This document shows, piece by piece, positions 1 to 15,200 of a DNA stretch of 64,000 bases (the stretch's first letter is position 1; every line of letters begins with the position of its first letter). The position numbers and the translations under genes are program-made. This stretch comes from Aporrectodea caliginosa (taxonomy: Eukaryota > Annelida > Clitellata > Crassiclitellata > Lumbricidae), in contig JACEVL010000519.1 in assembly GCA_020284085.1 (NCBI GenBank), positions 918,001-982,000 of the forward strand, written 5' to 3'. The notes below the pieces were generated by a model. The model ran no database searches, was not told the DNA's origin, and worked only from the letters and a program-made list of their open reading frames with translations.

Positions 1-244
1 AGGTCAACCAGGGTCAGACCAGATCAGACGTGAGGTCGAGGTGCTATGCTCTGAATTCTTGGGCTTTGGTCAGGAAGTCATGAAGGCTGAGTCATCTCTA
101 CAATCAATTTTATCTGGACGAAAGGAGTTTCAGTTGAAGCACGCCAAGTTTGAGAAGTGGTTGGAACAAGCGGAGAACCAGTTGAAATCCCTTTGCAAAC
201 CATTGGAACCATTGTCCATCGAGGAAGTTAAAATAGAGTTTGAG
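1..244 (+). CDS. SYNE1: Nesprin exon 1 of window (left end cut by window)
   Basis: Open from the window edge (codons begin at base 2) to a GAG|GTATAC donor, ending in phase 0. It encodes a spectrin-repeat helix with FEKWLEQAENQL, the usual helix A/B tryptophan signature. The 882-base intron that follows holds nothing I recognise. Confidence 0.8.
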
Positions 245-3200
245 GTATACTTGTTCTTATTCTATTACTGCATAAAACAATGTAATGCTGGGTAATGTAA
301 TTGAGTAGTTATTATGTTAAAAATAATAAAAAAAATTTAGTGTAATAGAATTAAGCACTAACCTATCACACACTGAAACACCTTTCAAACCATAGCATGG
401 TCAGGACTACCACTGGAAGAGAAGTCCAGTTAATAACAGGTTACCTGATTGTACCAATCAGTTAAACTCATTGGTGACTTTCCCAGCCTTGAAGCTGATA
501 ATTGCCATAAAACACAATTATAGTTTTCCATGGCTGATAGAAGAATATCTGAGGAGTTTCTGTTACATATATTCATAAACTATGATTACATGACTCCATA
601 ATGCAGGCTTAAAATTGTGCTGCTGTTGAACTTTGTTATATAAGTTTACTCATTTATGTTACATTACAATACATTAACCAGCTTTTCTGCCTCACATGCG
701 TTGTCTTTCAACACTGTTTCTCACACGTTGTTTTCCATCTTAAAGTTTTCAGAAAGTGCTCATAATCCTTGGCTTCTAAACACTGTCAACTCTTCTAGAG
801 CCCTGGCTTATAGCCTAAACTTTAAACTACATGTAACTCCTGAAAGTCCTGTACTTTGCTGCAGTTTGCCAGCTTGTTTATCAAATAAACGAATATACTA
901 TCAGTGATGCACTAATTGGAGTAATGATATTTTGTCATGGGCTGTTAGGGCCTCTTACTCTTCTTACAGCAACATCATTTTAATCTGTTGCTCAAACCCT
1001 CTTACTCCTGGGACCATTGCTACTGAGTGTTTTAGCTTGAGTTAATTGATTTAGAGTGGTGCTTTAGAAATGTGGACGTTACGATTAGCCTACAATTACG
1101 AATTGTTGGAATGTTGTTGTTTGCAGAGTCTTATTCAGGACTGTTCCATTCGCCATACGGACTTGGAAGAGGTTAATGCTTTAGCTCAAAACATCCTACA
1201 GAAACTTCCAGATCAGTCTATCTCAACTTTGCTTGTTCAATTGACAACACGGCTAAAATCACTACAGACGTCTGCAAAGGTTTGTTCCATGGTTGGCAAC
1301 AGATGCTTTCCGAATGACATGATTTTTATTTCTTGTGTGTGCAATTGTTGATGGATGGTGGTTGTGGTGGTTGTGGTGGTGATTGCAGTGGTAATCAACA
1401 ATAATAGTGACAATGCCTATTACTTGGTGGTGGTGGTGGTGGTTGAAATTATCAGTTCGTGTCAGGCTGTGTAACATGAGGAATCTTTTTCATGTTGTCA
1501 CAATTAATTTCAGCTCATTTAGCAACTTTCTTGGAGTATGAGCCTCAATCTGTTGATAAGATCTGTTATTCATTGGAAATACAAATGTTGCAGAGTTTAA
1601 TTTTCAAGGAAGTGCTTCTGTTGTGAGTTTAGAGATGTTTGTGATATTCTGCAGGAGGGAAGTCGGAAGGTTCGTGAATTCATTAAGGATTTTGAAGCCT
1701 ACAGACAGGCAACTGCCGAGTGCAACCGGTGGCTACAAATGACTCGTCAGAGATACGACAACACTCGTAATGAAATGGACGACTCGGATGTTAACTCGAT
1801 TAATAACCACCTCGATGTTGTCAAGGTAGACAAGAACCTATGTTTTTTTGAAGTGCATCATTGTAACATGAATTCTAATATGACATGTTCAGGAACATGG
1901 ATACGAAATTTAGCAAAGCTTTTTATTTCGGAACCTGTTTATTACGTAACTTCATGTTAATGTAGAACTTTCAGTGAGAGGTATTATTGTAATGAGATTC
2001 CATTTTTAAAGTATTTGTTTATAAATTCAAACTGACAAGTATGCAGTAAGATTACATGATATAGTGGTAACAGATGATAACAAGTTTAACAGGAGTTGAA
2101 TTTAACGGTATGGCAGCCTGCAAGGTGCCCATCTGTCCTGCTCATTTTACACTTTCACCCCTAGGGAGTTGAAGGCTGATTCAACCTTATGGGGCTAGCA
2201 TGTATCGAACCAGCGTCCTTCTGATCTTTGTATCCAGACATGTTGCCATTCAACCATCTCCTCGCCCATCATTGTTGAAGTCAAATTTTAAAATGCTGCT
2301 GAAGATATTGCCAAATTTCAGAGGGATATTCAGAACAAATCGAGCTATTTGTAACAACTTTAAACAACATTCACTGTTGTTTTAGTGAAAGCAGAATCAG
2401 CATGTTCTCAGTCTTATCTTTTTAACTGAAGACTACTTCTTACAATTGCTGTTACAGTAGCTGTTTCAGTTACTGTTACAGTTGCTGGTACAGTTACTGT
2501 TACTGTTGCAGTTGCTGTTACAGTGCTAATCATATGTTACAGTTACTGTTTCTGTTACAGTTGCTGTTACAATCATTTGAATGTGTAAGTTATCAAGTAC
2601 TGCTGAAGGCAAAGTGAAGTCATAGTGAAATAAAACATTATGTGGTTTTGATCAGATTGAAATCATCGCGATCCATCCATTAAGAATTGTGAGCATGGTA
2701 TAACAGATTTGCAAGCTAAATTGTTCTGTTGAGGTCAGAACTGAAATATTGGCTTTGCGATTTTGCTTTTCAAGGTATTAATCAACAGCCAGACTGAAGG
2801 GGAACACCTGTTGGACCGGTTAAATGAATGCGGAAGGAATCTACTACGCCACCATACAACTCCTGAGTTTTCTCAGGATACGGAAGCTGCTATTAAACAG
2901 ACAAATGGCCAGTACCAGAGCCTATGCACTGCCATGAAGGACACAGCTAGGGACCTGGAGAGTCGTCTTTCCAACCAGACACACTTGGAAAAAGCAGTGG
3001 ATGAATTGCAGAGGTCAGTTAGCCAAACAGAGCTGGAATTATCCGACTTAGCTCGACCGGAAATGGAGCTGAGCAAAAGCAAAGCGCAGATCAGGAAGCT
3101 GGAGAATGTACTGGCTGCAGTTGAAGGTCATCGACGGAGGTTACAGGAAATAAATGCGATGGAGATGGAGTTTCATTTGTCCAGCGGCCAGAGTCGTTTG

Positions 3201-6200
3201 CCTCAGTCGTGTGAACGCATTAAGACTCGATTGACCGACATCGAAGAAAGAGCAAAGGTAAATTTATGGTACTACCAGTCTCAATTAACATAGAATAGAA
3301 TAGAATATTCTTTGTTAGTGGACCAATTGCATAGCGCATTTTGGCTTACAGAATTGTTTAAATGCTCCTTCTAAAAATCTATCTGAAAATGATATGGCAT
3401 TAATTTACTACTTTCTTATGATTAAAAGTAATTGTATATGTTATTAAAAGTAGTTTCCTTTTTAAATTTTAAAGTGTGTTTCATCCGTTGTCAGCCACAT
3501 TGTTTGGCTCATGTTTGGTCCATGTTTGGCCCATAGCTGGTGGGAATCCTACAAACTTATCAGTCTGAGTAGATTGCCTGATGTGTTGAGAAAGAGTCTA
3601 GTTCATGGTTGAATAATGCTTGCAGAACTGTTTTTATTTTCATGTTTCACTGATTATGGGTAATGTTGTTTGTTGGATGCAGAATACTCTGGCAACACTT
3701 GAGACGTTTTGTCAGAGACAGCAAAACTATCGCGATGGACTTCAGCGATGTGAGAAATGGATTCTGCAGAAATTGGGTGTTGTATCACAGAATGCACTGA
3801 CTGCTTCTACCTATGAGATGGCTGTGCAAGAACTGAATGCACAAGAGGTGAGCACAGACTAGGAAACTTACTTAAAAATTAGCGAAAGGTTTGGTCGGAA
3901 GTGCTCCTGAGAAGTAACCTTGAAGGGGCATTATAATGAATGAATGAATGAATATACTCATTTGGATGACAGAAATGTCTGTTTTTACAATTGGTAGATA
4001 TCCTTATCATGGATTTTTGTGTTAACCCTTTACAGCCTGAGTCTTGATCGCAGTTTGTAACAGTAGATAACACTGCAGTTATGTTTGTGTGTTTACTGAG
4101 TGACAGTTGTCTTCCAACCATTCATTGTTTTTTTGTCTGAGATTAACTTAGTTTTAATTGTATGATTCCTACTAGATAGTTGTCACTGAATGAGTTTCTG
4201 ATATCTTTCTCTTTCAGTCCGTATCAAAAGAGATCAGTGATTATGAGAACCACATCCATAAGGTGGAACTGGATGGAAAAAGTCTCACAGCAGCTTACAA
4301 AAGCCATTCTCCGGAACTGTTGCATCTCCTCGAAGACCAGATGAAGCACTTGCGTGAAAGCTATGACACACTGAAGTCTACTGCTTTGCAAACCCAGGTT
4401 AGAATCAGACAATTTTAATATAAATGGCTAAATATTTTTACTGGACCAATCTCTTGATTCGCATCCTAACTGCGCTGCTCCTGAAGATTCATTTTCAAAA
4501 ACTTATTCACATTGTGCTAGATCCATATGCAACATCGCCACACAGCCAGCTATGAACCACGTATTTTCATGTGCTGATAAGGTACTAATGTACATTTTCA
4601 GATAGTTAAATGCATACTTCATAAGAGCATCTTCATGGATGCAAGACTGCACAAATTTGACAAAAATTAAACTCAGTCTTGGAAGCTGATGAGTCTGTAA
4701 ACAGTGGCGGATCAACAATGAAATCAAACTACTAAACTTTTGCGTGTTGCTAGATTAGAAGCTAATGTCTCTTTATATTTGATTTAATCTACTAGCCTAT
4801 AGTTAAACTTGCCTTTCAATTTTTTCTAGGATCAGCTGACTCAATCTGTCAGCAGATGGCAGCAGTATGAGACGACAGTTGACTGCTGTGACCAATACTT
4901 GCAGAGCGAAGTGTTACCATGGCTACATGGTTGCGAAGCCACAAATTCAGCGGATGTTGCCATGCCATCTCAACAACTAGTCATTACTAAGGTTCATGTG
5001 ATTCTTTAATATTGTTTAATTAGTATTTTTATACCAATATATTTAATAATAATCAGTTACAACAGCTGCATCAGCAATCTTGATGCATACCTGTTCGAAA
5101 TGCTACATTATCTTCTAATTTCTTTTATATGAAAATGTTTTATTCAGTTTGAATTCATTGCTTAATAATGCATCACATTTTAATTTAGTTTCATAATCTG
5201 AAATTGCATTTCAGTTGGTATGATTTATCTTAAATTACATTTCAAATTAGGCCTATTTGCTTAATCTTACATCACTTTTGAATTGGATTGATTTATGTCA
5301 AACTTGCATTTGAATTTCATAGCTTAATCGTACATCAAATCTGAATTTGGCTTCATAATCTTACATCTCATTTCAATTTGTGTGCTTGATCTTAGATCAC
5401 ATTTGATGTGAATTAGCAAGTGAATTATTATTGTAATCTCTTCAGAATTTACTGGAATCTCTGGACAAGCAAGAGCATGAGATGAAGACAGCAGCCGCTG
5501 CTTGTGAGGAGGCTGGGGGTTCTTCTCAGGTGTCACAGTTTGCCAGCAAGGCTGCCAAGGTGAGAGATGAGGCAACCGCTGCCAAGATTGCTCTGGAAAA
5601 ATACAAAACAAAACTCACAGACCAGACACAGCAGTGGACTGCAGCGAACAAGTTAAGAGATGAATTGCTTTCTTGGGTTGACGAGCGACTGGCTGAGATT
5701 CGTCAGTGCGAAGCGCGACCGGCCAAACTCCACGTTGAGGCTGCTGCCTTGGAGATGTCTCAGTTGGAGGTGAGCAGACTTAAATGTTAGCGACTGAAGT
5801 AAGGAAATAAGTACTGGTCAGCAATCCTTTATTTAGTGTACGACACACTCCACTTGCTTTTAATTGAAATGATCTTATCGAAACTGTTTAATGGATATGA
5901 CTTTGAATTAGATGTAACTAATTCTTGCTGATAGATGTATAAACTTTCTTGCATTAGTTAATGAATACTGCTTGAGTGTTTTAAGTAAACATTACGTCAT
6001 TTAGTGAAGCCTATGTGCAAAAACCCACGAATATGAGTGAGTGTTATTGATAGAAATTATGATTATTATAGAAACTATTTTCAAGGAATGTGAAATCATT
6101 CGATTTATGTAAACTACATTTTGGTCAGCGACATGTCTACGGTTTAGTGTATGACACATCACTTGCTTTTAATTAAAATCTTCTTATTGAAACTGTTCAA

Positions 6201-9200
6201 TAGATATGACTTAGAATTAGATTTAACTGATTCTTGCTGATAGATGTATAAACTTTCTTGTATTAGTTAATGCATACTGCTTGAGTGTTTTAAGTAATCA
6301 TTACGTCATGTAGTGAAGGATGTATATGAGAATGTGGAACTAAATTATTAAGCTAAGAAGTTGAACTTAGTCTTTGTTATGTCCTTTAGTCTGAAAATGA
6401 GTTTAAATAACCAGCAAATTTTTAATAACCTGACAATGCTGCTCTTCAATGGGGTGAATATGCACAATTGTGGCTTATTGGTTGATTGCACTCCTCTTTA
6501 GCAGTGTATCCAGGTTTGAACCTTGCCTGAACCTCCTCTGTTTAGTGACCTTGAGTAAGTCTTCAAAATACAGCTGTTTGTGGATGTCCTAGCATTACCT
6601 AACTTTTTTAATCTAGTGGCACTGTATAAATTATAAGAAAGTAAATAACATCTAGATTTGCTGAATTATAAACTTTTTCTGTAGGAGAAACAGCGACAGA
6701 TTGGTCAGCAGAAAGAAGCGGTCAGTCAGTTGCAGTCGCTTGTGGTCAGTCTTCTATCTGGTGACCAAGCTGCCATCACTGCCTACATGCAACCCCTTCT
6801 CCATTCCATTTCCAACCTGTCAGATGCCACCGATTCCCTGGTCAAGAACCGCGTGGAAACCTTATTCAATTTAAGAGCCTACCATGAACAGTGCGATGCC
6901 CTCTCTGTCAGCACTGATAGCTTGTCCAATCAAGTGGATAATTTAGAATCCTCATCTGTCTACGACCTCAATGTCAGAATTGAAATGCTACAGGTAACTG
7001 TTTTAGAATTTCATAATCATAATCGTAATCTCAAAATCTCTACAGTGCCCAAAAAAGCGATGTCACTGGAACCAGCTTATTCACAGGCACTTAATCAAAA
7101 CAGAATTGATAGGTCGATGGTCAAGATCCAAAGGGTCAGGCAGGCAGGCAGTCAGACGGCTAAGGTTGGTGGAGTTTGAAGTTGAAATGGCAAGGGAGAT
7201 GAGGGGAAGAGGAGGAATTGGAATAGAATTTGTGAAAAAGCAGTGTTTTCAGTTTTGAGTGTAAGACCTGGGGACTGTGTGGAGAGATAGTAAGAGGTGA
7301 GGTTTTGGTGAGTTTGTAGGATGGATCAAATATCTGTCGTAATACTGGTGGAAGTTTGTTCCAAAGAGTCGGTACAGCTATGGCTATGGAGCGATTTGAA
7401 TTTCCTTACTAGCATTTCATTTAATTTGTGCAAGAGGAAAAGTTTACTTTAAGATAATTTTATATTAAAATATGCTTAGACGTGTCTGTGTGTAATCTGC
7501 TAGTGTGGTGTCATCTGGCAAAGAACATGAAGACATCTGTTGCTCTCGTGGCCCCATAACTTAAAAAAACAACTAACAGGTAGAGAAGGAGACGGGATGG
7601 ATGGGAAAGGGAGAGGAAGAATTGAGGGGCAACAGAGGATTTTTCTCTGTTTCTGTTGCTTCCATTTGACTGAACTAGCAAATACACCAAGTAAAGCCAA
7701 ATACAAATTTAAAAATTTATATGAAATGGAAAGATTCTATTTATCGTTTACAAATGAACCTTGCAGTTGAGTGTATTTTCTAATTATCACTCTATAAACG
7801 AGTTGTTTCTGTTGTTTCATTTCAACAGAATCTGTTGACAGAGCTGAGTTCGAAAAAGTCATCTGCCACGACCCTCAGGAATATTGCAGCAAGTGATGTC
7901 ATTCCATTGATCAGCGAAAGCGATCAACGTCTCATCGAAGACCACATTGGGTGAGATTTTGTTTTTTAATATTTGTGTTTATTGACAATCTCACTGAGAA
8001 ACCGCAGTAAGTAACATTGAAACATGACGGTACAAATTTCATGATCTTATTGAACACACGTCTTGGCTGCCTGTTCGGCGCCCACTCACTTTACAGCTGC
8101 CCCTAGGGAGCTGAAGGCTGAGTCGACCTAATGGGGCTGTGGGTATTGAACTGCATCTTTCAAGATCTATTTGTTCTTCAAGCAAGAATGTTACCATTTA
8201 ACTATACCCCTCCCAAATGAACATCCTCTGGTGCCTCTTTGGCAGTGTTAAATTAGGGCTATCTTAACAACTGTTTTACTTTTTTATGAATTGGACACCT
8301 GTAAACACTTGTGTTGCATATTCAATTCATTTTCAATTCAATTCATTTATTGATCCCGGTAAAACAAAACAAATAAAGGTAAAGAAAAAGCATTTTCTGC
8401 AATCAAAAGTATAGGTAAATACAAAAACTTATATATGATAAAGAGCATCCTAAATGTGATATTTACAGAGGAATCGAAAGGAAGCTGGCATCCTCTGAGG
8501 CAAAGGCGGAACAGCTCTTGCACAAGTGCCAGTCAGTGCATGAGACACAGGAATCTTTGCGTGGGAAAATGGATTCCTTCGGCAGTTGGATGAAAGAGGT
8601 AAAGGAAAAGGTCATGGCTGAGTGTCCGTCAGGGCTTGACTCTCATCATGTCCAAGACTGTCTGGCAGAGAACAATGTAAGAATTACTTGTATCTTTGTT
8701 AAGAGTTTATCAGGCATTTTCTAAAGTGATGATGACTTGATGTTGTGCTGTTGGTCAAGACAGCCTTGACCAACAGCACAACATCAAGTCTCATACAGTA
8801 AAGCTAATAGTATAGTGCTCTTTAAAAAGATACAAGACACTTGTTGCAACATTCCTGAGGGTCGTGGCAGATGACTTTTTCGAACTCAGCTCTGTCAACA
8901 GATTCTGTTGAAATGAAACAATGTAAATGTTATTTAGCTGTGCTGTCACTAATTCAGACTTTTTAAATGTTATTCTAGGTGTCCCTAGTTAGTGGGATCT
9001 TGATCCCTTTTGGGACTCCTCTTGTGGCCAATCTTGATATTTCATGTTGAAATTATTCTGTGACTTGATATGGCTTCAGTAAAAGAGTTTTGATTGATTT
9101 GATTGATTGATTGATGTTTAAACGATTATGCAATATGATTACTTCAGATTCTGATGCATGATATTGAAGCCCGGCAGCCATTACTCGAGTCCCTTCTTCA

Positions 9201-12200
9201 GCAGGGAAACAGTGTCCTTTCAAGTACCAGCATGCAAGAACATAGCGGCTTGGAATACCGTTTGCAAGAACTTCAGGTCAGGTACAAGGAACTGAAGGAA
9301 GCGTCTGCTGAGAAGAAAAAGCAGCTGTTAAGGGCAGCTGCTGATCGTGAGGCCATAACTGAGCATCTGGAGAAAGTGACTGCCTGGCTTAATGAAAAGG
9401 AAAGATCATTTGAGACAACGGAGAAACTGCCTCTTGCTTCCGCTGAACTAGTGAAGCACATGGAAGACAGAAAGGTGGAGTCATTTTTTTATGAATGCCT
9501 TATATTTCATTTGACTGTATTTGGCTGGCCGCTGAATTTATCTCCCGTGGAAAGGATTAATACAACTTCCTCAGTTTCAATGTTTCATTTGGGCATTTAT
9601 ATATGGCATTAAAATGTCAATTTTATTAATCAGTACTTTATTACGCCCGAAGGCAGAAACAAAACATACATGCACAAATCTGAACAAACATAAACTCAAA
9701 CGCACAGACTGCGAAAATGTTCGTAAAGATCATTTATGCAACTAAAGTTACCGTTTAAGATGCCGACGAGTTCAGAGTCACAAAGAAAGTGCTCAACAAC
9801 GTAACACCAGAAAATATCCTGGAGAAAATTAGATGTCGAATGAACTAGTCGCCTATAGAACATCATGCGACGTTTCTTAATAATGTGATGTAAGTCTAGT
9901 CTACCAAGGCCACAAATGAAGCCCTTAACAGATTCCCATTTATTAAAACCAAATAACTTTCTATAAACTTTCTATAATAGTTCACTGAATTGATGAATGA
10001 AATATGTTGACTACCGGTAGTTAGATCTCGCTAATGATAGCCTTTTAGAGATTTACTTTTTGTTGACTGGCTGAACTGATTTATTGACATTATTGATTTA
10101 TTAGCTACAATAATGTATCAGCTGCTCAGCATTGCATGCATTGGCCAAAAAGTTGCAAGCTAGTATAGATAGGCTATTTAGCATTACAGGTTAACTAAAC
10201 ATCTTCTGAACCACTTAAAACAATTGTTATGTTATGTACAAATTGGAACCATGAATGGTGTAGTTCCACATCGTCAGAGTCAGTTAATTATCAAATGTAT
10301 CTGAACATTTGTATCTCAATATTTATATAGAGCATTTTGAGATTCTGCTAAATATTCTTCTTCATAATGGGCAGAAAGGTGGTTGAGGGACAGTTCAATG
10401 TCATGGGAGGTTAATCATCTCTTTTGTGCAGCAGTAAATATGCTAGCTGATTTTTATACCATTTGGAGTTACTATTAAGTAGCATTAATAATTAATTAGC
10501 ACTTTTATTAATCTCTCTGTCTTCGTGTGTTGTGTTCAGGCACTGTTATCCAGCCTCAAAGCTTACGAAACTTCTATGAACAGACTGTTGTCAGAGTCTC
10601 AGAAACTTCTGGATGTTGAAATTAATCCAGAAGATGCTTCACATCAGGATATGCTCACAGGTAACACCCATCGGTGATATGAACTGTAACACAATACCAA
10701 ATTATATGCAGGCTTGCCAATGTTTACTAAAGTAAAACAATCATTCCTTTATGAACAACAGTTCTTCGAGAAATTATTTGGAGTTCAGGATTTTCTGCAT
10801 TGAGTACATATAGAGTATGGTACTCATGATTCAAGTAACAGGATGAGAGTTGCTCTTGATTCAAATAAGTAAGTAAGTAAGTTTATTAGTGCAAGACAAA
10901 TGACTACAACTAACAAGCAACAAGTTATACAAAGCAGTAAAGAGAAGTACAACATGAATAGGAACAATCAAATGATGCATTTTAACAATAACTGTGAACT
11001 TTGTTTCTTCAGTTCCAAAAGTAAACTAATCTGTTTTGTGAGGTTCTTTAAACTGTGCCATATTAAGTGTCCTGATGCATTGCATTGCATGTGTAAATTC
11101 AGTAATATGGAAACCTTGTTGTATGGGTTACATTGTTTGGTGATGAATTGTCACCTTCACATAATGAAACGTAATTTGAACTGTTGACTTGGAAGTTAAA
11201 ACCGACGGCACAACAGTGAGCCACCTCTAAATTGATTTAACCTAGAAGCTGAAGTAACAAATGAAGTCAATACTTTCATCTGTTGTGAATAACCAGTTTT
11301 CAGAATAGTATTTGTTAATTATGATTTTTCAAGTGGTGCTCAATGCTGTGTTTTGTTTTTATGATGTAATAGGTATTGAGTCACGGTATAGGCAGCTTAG
11401 GAATAATGTTCAGCAGTCTGTGGAGAAGTCGGAAGAAGGACTGACCTTGCGGAAACAATTTGAAGCGGATTCTTTGAAAGTGGAACAGTGGCTGCAACAG
11501 TCTCGCTCCAGCACTGCGGATAATTTGGATGTCAACCTATCTGTTCTTAGACTTAACGAACAACTGGCAAAGTACAAGGTGACAGCTTTTTTTGATTCAA
11601 TGAAAATAATATGTTAATGCTTAAATGTAACTATTGGTTCTCATATTGTTTTGTTTTGCGTGTGTGTGTGCGTGTGCTTATGCACAGTATGTATGAATGC
11701 AACATCTCATTCCATATACTATTCATTCTATTTATTGTGTTGTCTACATTTATATTTGCTTATGTGTTTTTCTGTGACAATCATCCTTCAGCATCAACCT
11801 TACTTAGTTATTTCTTTGGGTGGGACTATTCGCGCCTACTCCCAAAAGACCTCTGCCAGTTTGCTCATCCTCCTATCTCGCTTCTTTAATTTCACCTCTC
11901 CGCCACTTGCACTCACCTCTTCTACTTTCCACTCATAACTGAAAACCGAACTATTCAAGCTATCCTGATTCTACTCCTGTGCCACCACACGACCACCATC
12001 ATCACCGATTGCCACTGCCTTCTCATAGGGCATGATATGATGATACCATATTTGATCAATCTATGTGAGCTACATTTACTGAATTACAGATTTCTCATAC
12101 AAGGTTATAGTCGAGCTTTGTTCCACCAGCCTTTTGCACAGAGGCAAAACTATGCAGGATTCTGTGTTATATTGATTTTGTTGTAATTACAGGATGTTGC

Positions 12201-15200
12201 CAGAGGTTTTCACTTGATTGAAAAGACTTTGGCTGATATTTCTGCTGGAGCTGAAGCTATTTTACTTCAGATAAATGACCAAGACCAACAAAAACTGGGC
12301 AAAGCTGTCAAACGTCTCAGGGATTCATCTAACGAGTGAGCTATCACTATATGTTATTGAATTCTTTATGTCTTAACTGGCATTTTAGTAAGCATTTGTG
12401 TACAACTGCTTTTCTTCATTTAAGTTTCCTGTAGTTTGCAGTTTTCAGCCTGCCTTACTCCCATTAGTTTTATTTATTTATTATAAGTGCTATCGTAACA
12501 TAGAGATGAGTGGAGACGCTGCTCTGCCCAATGTGCCAACATAAACATAAACATAAACATAAACAGAAGCGACTGAGTACGAAGTAAGTTATCATTTATA
12601 ACTAAGCCTCTGTCTGCCTAACCCATTTGGGTCTTGACCTGGAACCCATTCGATATTGTTTTGACTAAGTGCTGTGAATAAGTTGGTTCCCGAGACTTTT
12701 TTTGGGCGCTGTAGAAATTTAGAGATTACGATACAATAGTTAACTGGTAATCACAGGTGTATTTGCTAAGCAAAATTGAGCTGAAAATATGAGTGCTTTA
12801 GTTAACTCTTTTTGCTATGGTTTTTTCATGTTTGTCTTAGTTATTTTTCTATGTTTGATAATATTGATAAATTTGTAGGATAAGAGAGAAAGTAACACAG
12901 CACTGCTCCATCCTGGAAGAAACACTGGCTGACAAAACACAGTTTGAGGAGGGAAAGCGGAAGATGATCGGAGCACTTTCCAGCTTGGAAGAATCAGTTC
13001 ACCGGTTAAGTGGAAACATTGGTCATAAACCAGAAGATGTAGCAGAGAAAGTAAACACTGCTCAGGTAATTTTCACTTTGTGTATCTCTATTACTTTGAT
13101 GTCATTTCTGTATTGTCCATGTAGTGAATTATGCTATCACAATCCCACGCTTGCAACAAGTCTCTGAACATCCATGCCTTCTGTCAGCTTTCGATGGGAA
13201 TCCATTGGTTGGTTCCACGTGTGTGTGTGTGAGAGCCTGCTACTGGTGACTCTTCTGGCTTACTGTGCATTGTTTTGCTAACTGATGTAATATTCTCTTT
13301 CGTAATGACACTTAACATCATATAGGCTAGTGCAGAGAGCGCCTCTGAGTGGATCTCTTGAAGAGGCGCTATATAAATTCTCAGAATGAATGATGAAGTC
13401 TTTAATGCTTACCATACTTAGTTTACTTTAGAAGAGCAGTCCCTTATGCTAACCAAGAAGGCAGTCATGGGTGTGAAGTGTTAGTAACAAGATTTTACTT
13501 AGCTTCAGCACATGAGAGTAGGTGGCCAGTTATCTCCCTTGCCAGTGGATCCTCTGCCAAGAGCGTGCAGAGTAGTCATTGATAGCCATGTTCACCAAAG
13601 GAGAAAGGTAAGGAAGAAATTATAAAATGCGTTTCTGCCCTGCTGTGGATTTGAATGTTACTTTACCATAACTTAAGCATACATTATAATCGTTCTGTAT
13701 TGTTGCACCACGTACCATTAATTCGCTACCTGTTTTTATTTCTCTTTCAGAGCCTCCTTGATCACCTTTCTGATACTCGAGCATTGATGGACTCCCTCGA
13801 TATGACTTCGCAGCAACTGAGCAGTCGGGGAGCCACAGGTCCAGCTGCTGAGCTACTGCCACTGAAACGTCATTTGGCTGAACTTGAAAGAGCATTGTTA
13901 AAACAGCAGCACAGGCTGACAGAGGCTGCAGCACTTCGAAACTCTTATCATAAGAATAAACTTGCACTTGAGTCATGCCTGAAGGAGTGCCAAGACCAGG
14001 TGACAGATTGCCGGAATAGTAGCATGGCAGCGGAAGAGAAACTGACCAGATGTCAGGTAGGAATCATAATAATAATAATGATAATGATAATATTCATTAT
14101 TAATTCAAACTGACAAGTATGCAGTACTAAGATTACATGATGTAGTAGTAACAGATGATAACAAGCTTAACAGGAGTCAAATTTAACTGTATGGCAACCT
14201 GCAAGGTGTCCATCTGTCCTACTGCTCATTTTACAGTCGCCTCTAGGGAGTTGAAAGCTGAGTCAACCTTATGGGGTATCAAACCCATGTCCTTCTGATC
14301 TTCGTGCCAGCGTGTTACCATTCAACCATCTCCCGCCACTTATGCCACTTACTATTCTGTGCTTTTGTCTTTCCTACTTGCCAGCATATTTTATAAACTT
14401 TTAAAATATCATGATGACTAATATGGTAGTAGAAATTAATAATGATAACACGAACACAAAAAATAAAGGCGATAATTATCATGACAATGGTAATAATACT
14501 GACAATGATTATGGTAACAAAAGTATTTATCAATTTTTATTAGCAAAATTTAATTGATTCAGTTCTATTTCTTATTAGCGCCCCTTAACATGATGGATAG
14601 CGATAAAGAGGTTTGGATGGACAGCAGGTTTAACATATTTAGAGAGTGTATGACTAATGCATTTTATTTGCTCCTGTTTAGTCGGTCGTGAATGTCGTAA
14701 AGAAGAGACAGCCGGATTTGGATCAGCTGGAAAGCAAAGCACGACAAATTGGTGCCGAGGGAGACATCACAGACGTACAGTGTCTCCAGAAGGAAATTCT
14801 GAAGATGAAGGACACTCTGAAAGGATTACAGAAAGAAGCAGCCACAACGATACACCAGCTGCAGCAGGTGGTCTTTGAGAGAGGTGACCTCAGAGATGAC
14901 CTTACGAGGGCTATTGACAAACTCCACCAGAAACAAAAAGCCGTGGAAGGTTGTGCTGTCGAATTGGGAGTGAATGCGGAGAGTGTGGAGTCTGCGCTGG
15001 TGCATCTGAAGTCCATTGGGTCTGACGTTCTGCCTCTTTGCCAGAACCTGATGGATAGAGTAGAGAAACAAAGAGTAAAACTTCTACAGTTCAACGAGCC
15101 AATTCCGCGTGAACTGTCGGACACAGTTCAGATGCTGGAATCTGCAAGAGATGACCTTGAGGCAAGTATCTTTTCAATCCACTTCCTTCAAAAAGCAGCT

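Noticed and set aside
6994..7179. Open reading continuing past exon 9 (about 60 codons)
   Set aside because: A CAG|GTAACT donor precedes it, the composition is not coiled coil, and the exon 10 phase fits the donor at 6994.
11611..11938. Overlapping hydrophobic ORFs after exon 14
   Set aside because: Intronic; partly a LINE relic. No splice link to the gene.
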